Origin: Castor canadensis
Taxonomy: Eukaryota > Chordata > Mammalia > Rodentia > Castoridae
DNA length: 64,000 nt
Direction of reading: 5' to 3'
Assembly (NCBI RefSeq): GCF_047511655.1
Contig: NC_133398.1
Location: forward strand, 108,268,332 to 108,332,331
The notes beneath the pieces were generated by a model, which made no database searches, was not told the origin of the DNA, and saw only the letters and a list, made by a program, of their open reading frames with translations. The position numbers and the translations under genes are program-made. Each line of letters starts with the position of its first letter. The first letter of the stretch is position 1. This document shows positions 58,430-64,000 of the stretch, piece after piece.

Positions 58430-60442
58430 GTATGTGGGTTGTTTTCAGTAGAATCAACAGAAAGTTTGGGTTTTAAGTGGGAATTGAAATGGTTTATGCT
58501 CCTTTGTGCTTTATATGAGATGTTCTCAAAAGTATGGTTGTCCATGTGAGGTCATGACATAGAGGGATTGACCCTCCTCTTTATGTTATGTGTACCTGGA
58601 CAGGCTCCTTAGTTTCCACCTCCAACCCTGTCAGCCTGAACTAGACCCTCATTTTTCCTAATTTCTTTGTGCTTGATTGGTCTTCCATACTTAATCTCCT
58701 GCCTGCCCACAGTATGTGATGAGAATAACACTGTTCTTAGCAAACAGACTTAAATAGTCCAGTGTAACAATTCATAGTTTTAAAAATTCAAATTGACCTC
58801 TTTTTGTTATATTAATTTGACTTCTCTGTTGCCCACTACTTAGTAATAGAGCTCCACAGCTGCAGTATTCCTGCCCTCTTATTTTTCTGGGCTTGGGAAC
58901 AAAGCTCCCTGTTTCCTCTCTGCCACCTAGACTAGCTTGGTGTGTCTGTATAACAAAAGCATGTCTGCCTTTACCTTCAACCACTCAAACTGACTCTTCT
59001 TTAGAATTCCCTAATCTGCCAATGGATATTCTCTGGTCTTTAAACATTAATCACCATGATCACATCAGGCACCAAATCCTAGTGAGTTTTTCTTCACAGT
59101 ATCTCATTGTTTCATTCCTACAACCTTTCTCTAGCCTGTCCTTCACCATCATCTTTTCTAAAACAATCTTCTAACCAGTTTCTTCCTTTTTCCACTCAGG
59201 CTACCACACTCTCTCTCTCATGACACTGTTCCTCATGCTGTTCTGTCCATAAACCTTGAGTAGCTTCACTTCACTGGCATGTAAGATTTGATTTCATCAA
59301 CATGAAAGTGAGAGCTCATTTCTCCCTCAACTTTCTTACTTGATCACTAGTAGGGAAAAATCGTGATTAGTATGAGTATAAGCCTGAATATAGGCCTTTT
59401 CTTTTTTCTCTTTGAAAAAAAAAGTTTGAACTTTCATTTTGAAATAGTTTCTTATATATTAAAAAATTGCAAGTATGGTTTGAAACACTTCTCTACATTT
59501 TTCTTCCACCTTTTCCAATTGCTTACATCTTCAGTAACATATATAATTGCAAAAGCTATTGCTTTTTATTAATGTTGATAAAATATTGCAGATCTTATTT
59601 GAATTTCACCAGTTTGTCCCACTCATTTTTATTTCTGTTCCAAGAGCCAATCCAGGATCACCCTTCTGCATACTTTCTTTCCATACAGAACATAAGAAAA
59701 AAATCTTCCTTGTCTTTTCTGACCTTGCTGTGTGTTGGTGTGTGTGGGTGTAGGTGTGTGTATTCCTGGGGATTGAATCCAGGGCCTGATGTGGGCTCAG
59801 CAAATACTCAACCACTGAGCTATACCCCAGCTGCCACCTTGTCACTTAAAGAATGCAGGCAAGTTATTTTATGGAATGACCCTCAATATCTAATATTTCC
59901 TCATGATTCAATTTAGGATATGCATTTTGGGTAAGCATATCTCAAAATTGATGTCGTGCCCTTCTCAGTGTATCATGTTATGAGGCATATGTTGTTGCAT
60001 GTCTCATTAATGATAATTTTGCTTAATTAATGTGCTACCTGTCAGGTTTTTCCTTTGTAAAGTTGTAGCTTTTTCTTTGTAATTAATAAGTATCTCATAA
60101 GGCATATTCTTTGCAAATATTCATATGCTACTTTCAATAATTTTAGCATGACTGATGATTCTTGATAGTAAAGGTTATTTCTCTGGTGTTTGTCAAATGG
60201 TGGTTTTGTCAACTTTCATACATAAATATTTATACTTACAAATCATAGTATTTGTATATAGGTGGCTGCCAAGACAACTAACTGGGTTTTAATCTTGCAT
60301 AGTGAGTTGTTTGAAGTAGAAGCTGACTTGAACCATTGATTGTTGTAATTTCTCAAAATTATGTGTAGTGATAGTTGTAAAACATGGTAGACAATAATAA
60401 ATACTGTTTCCTAATACTGCTTTAATATTCATACTTTTAAAG
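58430..60442 (+). other. IARS1 intron with one ID SINE
   Basis: 2.0-kb intron, GTATGT...AAAG. It contains an antisense ID SINE (59760-59836). About 59080-59330 is pyrimidine-rich and could be an old L2 fragment, not firm. The open frames here are chance. Confidence 0.75.
59760..59836 (-). repeat. ID-like SINE, antisense (in IARS1 intron)
   Basis: A GTGT-rich lead is followed by 'tcctggggattgaatccagg' and 'actcaaccactgagctatac'. Confidence 0.88.
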
Positions 60443-60525
60443 TCTACTGTGACAAGACTTGGCCGATGGATTGACTTTGACAATGACTACAAAACTCTGT
60501 ATCCACAATTCATGGAATCTGTCTG
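60443..60525 (+). CDS. IARS1: IARS1 fourth coding exon (residues 133-160)
   Basis: 83 bp, acceptor 'atacttttaaag', donor GTAGGT at 60526. Encodes [20 protein letters not shown]... to ...MESV and two bases of a Trp codon (TG|G). The [12 protein letters not shown] block is a conserved stretch of class I synthetases in the Ile/Val/Leu group. The next exon should start with a base completing Trp160. None is recognised before the window ends. Confidence 0.96.
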
Positions 60526-60857
60526 GTAGGTTTATTTAAAGTTGTAAATATGATGAATATTCTGTTGCATTAGTCAGTGGAAAGGTGTGCTAGAATGAAT
60601 TAGTTACTTGTTTGGGGGAACAGGTGTTTTTGAATTCAGAAGATTTTGGACTTGAGAAATACAGTAGGGCATGCATATATTTTGTAGCACATAAGAGCCC
60701 CAGTAGACTGAACAGCAGTATTTCTACATCATTTAGTAGAATAAAGAATATAAATGTCCTAATGTCAACTAAAAGTTTCTGTCAAAAAAAATATTTTTGT
60801 CAGCATTTCCTATGTTTGTGCCAAACTTAGGAAAAAATGGTTTTCAGAAGTTGGTTT

Positions 60858-60936
60858 TTTTTTTTTTTTTTTTACAATGCTGAGGTTTGAACTTGCTAGA
60901 AAGGTGCTCTATCACTTGAGCCATGCTTCCAGTCCT
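60858..60936 (-). repeat. ID-like SINE, antisense (in IARS1 intron)
   Basis: A long oligo-T (60858-60874) followed by 'acaatgctgaggtttgaact' and 'tgctctatcacttgagccat'. The internal 'cagggcc' segment is missing. Confidence 0.85.
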
Positions 60937-61260
60937 TCAGAAGTGGTTTTATCCAGAAGTGGAATTAAGCATAAGAGATGGTATGCTTGAATTTAATGCT
61001 GAAAGAAGTTATACAGTAAAGTCACCATTCCATAATAGTTCCAAATGAAATTTCTTTTTACCATCATAAGACAACAGAAGCAGGGCCAATTTGATAGGTG
61101 TTTAAGTTGGACCTCCTACAGTTGTCTAAGAATCATTGCAAAGCACACAGGGAACATCAGTATTGTTGCAAACTGCCTAAGGTATATGATTCAGTCTTTT
61201 AGTAAATTATGCATACAAGTATAGGTACAAGTAAGTTGCAAAGCTGTTTTATGTTTGTGA

Positions 61261-61432
61261 TTTTTTTTTTTTTGCACTGGGGATTGAACCTAGGGCCTTC
61301 CAAATTCTACGCAAACACTCTACCACTGAGATGGTTTTTTGAGACAGGGTCTCAGGTAGCCCAGGCTGGCCTCAAACTCATAATCCTCCTGCCTCTGTGA
61401 CCCAAGTACAGGTGTGTACTGACATGCCTGGC
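61261..61432 (-). repeat. B1-ID composite SINE, antisense (in IARS1 intron)
   Basis: Antisense ID ('gcactggggattgaacctag', 'aaacactctaccactgagat') fused directly to antisense B1 ('tgagacagggtctcaggtag', 'gcctctgtgacccaagtaca'). Confidence 0.88.
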
Positions 61433-61759
61433 TGCAAAGCTGTTTTGTCAGATTAACTCCTTTACATTGCCTTGTAGCTGCTTGTGGCTCTTATTTTCTT
61501 CTTATATACCTTCTCACATTTCTCTTAGCTTAGGATCTGTTGCAGATGCTTGATGTAAGTCCTTTGAGGTGCTAGATACCCTGGGAAAGTTCTTCAGACC
61601 TTCCAATTATGACCTCCTCCTTGGGATCTATTTCCAGGCCCACTTATCCCAGAGTGGGAAGCCAGTTAGATGCTCTGGCATTCGAGACTTTGGATAGAGG
61701 GATCCCTATTCACTGAGCAGGTGAAGTTCCCACAATTAGAGCATGTAAAAATCTTATTT

Positions 61760-61930
61760 TGCCAGGCATGATGGCACACACTTATAGTCTACTTGGGAGT
61801 AGACTACTTGGGAGCTGCTTGGGAAGCTGATTGCTTGAACCTAGGCGTTCAAGACCAGCCTGTGCGATATAGCTCAGTGATAGAATGCCTGTCATGTACA
61901 AGGCCCTAGGTTTGATCTCTAGTATTGCAA
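61760..61930 (+). repeat. B1/ID recombinant SINE (in IARS1 intron)
   Basis: B1 5' part ('gccaggcatgatggcacaca', 'aggcgttcaagaccagcctg') passes without a linker into an ID unit ('atatagctcagtgatagaat', 'ccctaggtttgatctctagt'). The B1 part carries a short tandem duplication of 'ctacttgggagtaga'. Confidence 0.8.
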
Positions 61931-62078
61931 AATGAATAATTTATTTTTAAGTTGCAGGTGTTTTGCTAAACGTCAAAAAGATTAGGACTGTTGAGCACTT
62001 AAATGTGGTTAGTGTGAGAAAGTGAATTTTTTAGTTGAAAGAATTGAAATGTCTAAATTTTCAAAAATTAAAAATTAC

Positions 62079-62169
62079 AGGACTGGGGGCATGGCTTAAG
62101 TAGAGTACCTGCCTAGTAAGTAAGAAGCCCAGACTTCAAATCCCAGTATCACCAAAAAAAAAAAAAAAT
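62079..62169 (+). repeat. ID-like SINE, sense (in IARS1 intron)
   Basis: Contains 'aggactgggggcatggctta' and 'gtacctgcctagtaagtaag', with a 15-A tail. Confidence 0.9.
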
Positions 62170-62267
62170 TGGCATGCAGATATGTAGATGAGGCTAGCAC
62201 CTACCATGTCTGTCAGTATAGTTGTAAATCCTAGTCCTCAAGTTGTATAAAATAGGCTTGGATCTGG

Positions 62268-63180
62268 AGGAAAAAAAATTTTTTTATTCAGTTATTCACA
62301 TGTGCATACATTGTTTGAGCCATTTCTCCCCCTACCCAACCCCACCTCCCCACCCGCCCTTGCTTCCAGGCAGAATCTGTTCTGCCCTTCTCTAATTTTG
62401 TTGAGGAGAAAGCATAAGCATTAATAAGAAAGACAAAGCATTTTTGCTAGTTGACATAAGGATAGCTATACAGAGAGATTCCTCACATTGATTCCATGTA
62501 CAAATGTGTTACATCCCAAGTTGATTCATCTCTAAATGACCATTTCACTAGTTCCTGATCCCCTTCTCATTGAATTCTACTGCTTTAAGGTTTCTGTATT
62601 ACTTCCTCTGCAGAGGGGACATCAAATACTTTCATGTTTTGGGTTTCTTACCTATCCAATACCACTTCTGTGTGCTTTCCCTTTATCATGTGACCCAGGT
62701 CCACCCACACTTCTGTATTTGCCCTAGATCTAAAGTCTGCGTATGAGGGAGAACATACAATTTTTGGTCTTCTGAGCCTGGCTATCCTTGCTCAGAATGA
62801 TGTTCTCCAGCTCCATCCATTTACTTGCAAATGATAAGATTTCATTCTTCATGGCTGAGTAAAATTCCACTGTGTATAAATACCATATTTTCTTAATCCA
62901 TTCATCAGTAGTGGGGCATCTTGGTTGTTTCCATAACTTGGCTATGGTGATAGTGCTGCAATAAACGTGGGTGTGTAGGTGCTTCTGGAGTAACTGTGTC
63001 ACATTCCTTGACTATATCCCCAGGAGTGGGATTCCTGGATCAAATGGTAGATCCATGTTTAGATTTTTAAGAAGCCTCCATTTTATTTTCCAGAGTGGTT
63101 GTACTAGCTTGCTTTCCCACCAACAGTGTACGAGGGTTCCTTTTTCCCCACATCCTCACCAACACCTGTTGTTCGTGGTG
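62268..63180 (-). mobile_element. L1 3' part, older copy (in IARS1 intron)
   Basis: Poly-T, C-rich 3' UTR tract, 3' UTR, then the ORF2 C terminus in the minus frame 62730-63002 ([40 protein letters not shown]). The frame is damaged upstream of that. It is interrupted at 63180, inside the ORF2 Cys-rich region, by the tail of a second L1. Confidence 0.92.
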
Positions 63181-64000
63181 TTTTTTGGTTTTTGGTTTTT
63201 GTTTTTCTTATTATTTTATTATTCATATGTGCATACAAGGCTGGGGTCATTTCTCCCCCCTGCCCCCACCCCCTCCCTTACAACCCACTCTGCTCCCTCC
63301 CCCTCACCCCCACCCCCTCAGTACACAGCAGAAACTATTTTGCCCTTATTTCTAATTTTGTTGTAGAGAGAGTATAAGCCATAATAGGAAGGAACAAGGG
63401 TTTTTGCTGGTTGAGGTAAGGATAGCTATACAGGGAGTTGACTCACATTAATTTCCTGTGCGTGGGTGTTACCTTCTAGGTTAATTCTTTTTGATCTAAC
63501 CTTTTCTCTAGTTCCTGGTCCCCTTCTTCTATTGGCCTCAGTTGCTTTTAAGGTATCTACTTTAGTTTCTCTGCGTTAAGGGCAACAAATGCTAGCTAAT
63601 TTTTTAGGTGTCTTATCTATCTTCACCCCTCCCTTGTGTGCTAAAGCTTTTATCATGTGCTCAAAGTCCAGTCCCATTGTTGTGTTTGCCCTTGATCTAA
63701 TGTCCACATATGAGGGAGAACGTATGATTTTTGGTCTTTTGGGCCAGGCTATCCTCACTCAGAATGATGTTCTCCAATTCCATCCATTTACCAGCGAATG
63801 ATAACATTTCGTTCTTCTTCATGGCTGCATAAATTTCCATTGTGTATAGATACCACATTTTCTTAATCCATTCGTCAGTGGTGAGGCATCTTGGCTGTTT
63901 CCATAACTTGGCTATTGTGAATAGTGCCACAATAAACATGGGTGTGCAGGTGCCTCTGGAGTAACCTGTGTCACATTCTTTTGGGTATATCCCCAAGAGT
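63181..64000 (-). mobile_element. L1 3' part, younger copy inserted into the older one
   Basis: Starts with a T-rich tail (63181-63218) and a C-rich tract, then a 3' UTR close to that of the intact L1. From about 63697 the C-terminal ORF2 frame follows ([38 protein letters not shown]). That frame is open to the window edge, with an extra short segment after IYPKEC compared with the intact copy. Its 5' extent is outside the window. Confidence 0.92.
63697..64000 (-). pseudogene. partial L1 ORF2 C terminus at window edge
   Basis: About 100 codons corresponding to the last part of ORF2, after the Cys-rich motif. A CDTGYS segment replaces the CYS of the intact copy, a small insertion near residue 10 of the visible part. 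Whether the full ORF2 is intact cannot be seen. Confidence 0.6.

Larger units (their letters stand above)
57073..64000 (+). other. IARS1: IARS1 gene, 5' coding part (runs off the right edge)
   Basis: Four coding exons and their introns encode about the first 160 residues of cytosolic isoleucyl-tRNA synthetase. This class I enzyme joins isoleucine to tRNA-Ile and sits in the multi-aminoacyl-tRNA synthetase complex. All introns have GT-AG ends and every exon junction keeps phase, so this looks like a functional gene, not a processed copy. The rest of the gene (about 1100 residues) lies beyond the window. No further exon is recognised between 60526 and 64000. The 5' UTR exon and promoter are not identified upstream. 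Confidence 0.93.

Noticed and set aside
1-64000. CRISPR arrays, bacterial operons, phage or insertion sequences
   Set aside because: The sequence is a mammalian genome with spliced exons, SINEs and LINEs. No evenly spaced direct repeats or prokaryotic genes are present.
60526-64000. A fifth IARS1 exon within the window
   Set aside because: I looked for the continuation after Trp160 and saw only SINEs, L1 sequence and AT-rich intron. It presumably lies beyond 64000.

Overview
The window is vertebrate nuclear DNA, almost certainly from a rodent. The signs are AT-rich intergenic sequence, 7SL-derived B1-like SINEs, tRNA-derived ID-like SINEs, composites of the two, MIR and L2 relics, and young L1 elements. 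The composite SINE consensus and the L1 type suggest a castorimorph such as beaver. That placement is an inference from remembered SINE style and no search was run.

Layout. About 1-25,790 is intergenic sequence with scattered B1, ID, MIR, one LTR-like element and simple repeats; I see no gene. 25,802-33,474 is an old full-length L1 on the minus strand, disabled by many frame breaks, with a 13-bp target-site duplication. 34,287-34,799 is a young 5'-truncated L1 3' end with a 15-bp duplication. 35,180-39,349 and 46,226-48,060 hold older repeats. Into these is inserted a full-length plus-strand L1 (39,362-46,213) with both ORFs open and a perfect 12-bp duplication. 48,060-57,072 is SINE-rich intergenic or 5' flanking sequence ending in an ancient L1 3' end.

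The only host gene I recognise is the 5' coding part of cytosolic isoleucyl-tRNA synthetase (IARS1) on the plus strand. Four coding exons (57,073-57,198; 57,893-58,049; 58,310-58,429; 60,443-60,525) have consensus splice sites and keep phase. Together they encode about the first 160 residues, including the HYGH form of the class I HIGH motif. The gene continues past the window. The last visible intron holds several SINEs and two nested minus-strand L1 3' ends that run off the right edge.

How the parts relate. IARS1 is a housekeeping translation enzyme. The intact L1 is an autonomous retrotransposon: ORF1p binds RNA, and ORF2p supplies endonuclease and reverse transcriptase. L1 machinery is also what is known to mobilise SINEs such as those here. 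The most noteworthy items are the apparently competent L1, its promoter differences from the older L1, a recurring trimeric B1-B1-ID SINE, a strong nested hairpin in the old L1 5' UTR, and the lack of any visible CpG-island promoter upstream of the first IARS1 coding exon.
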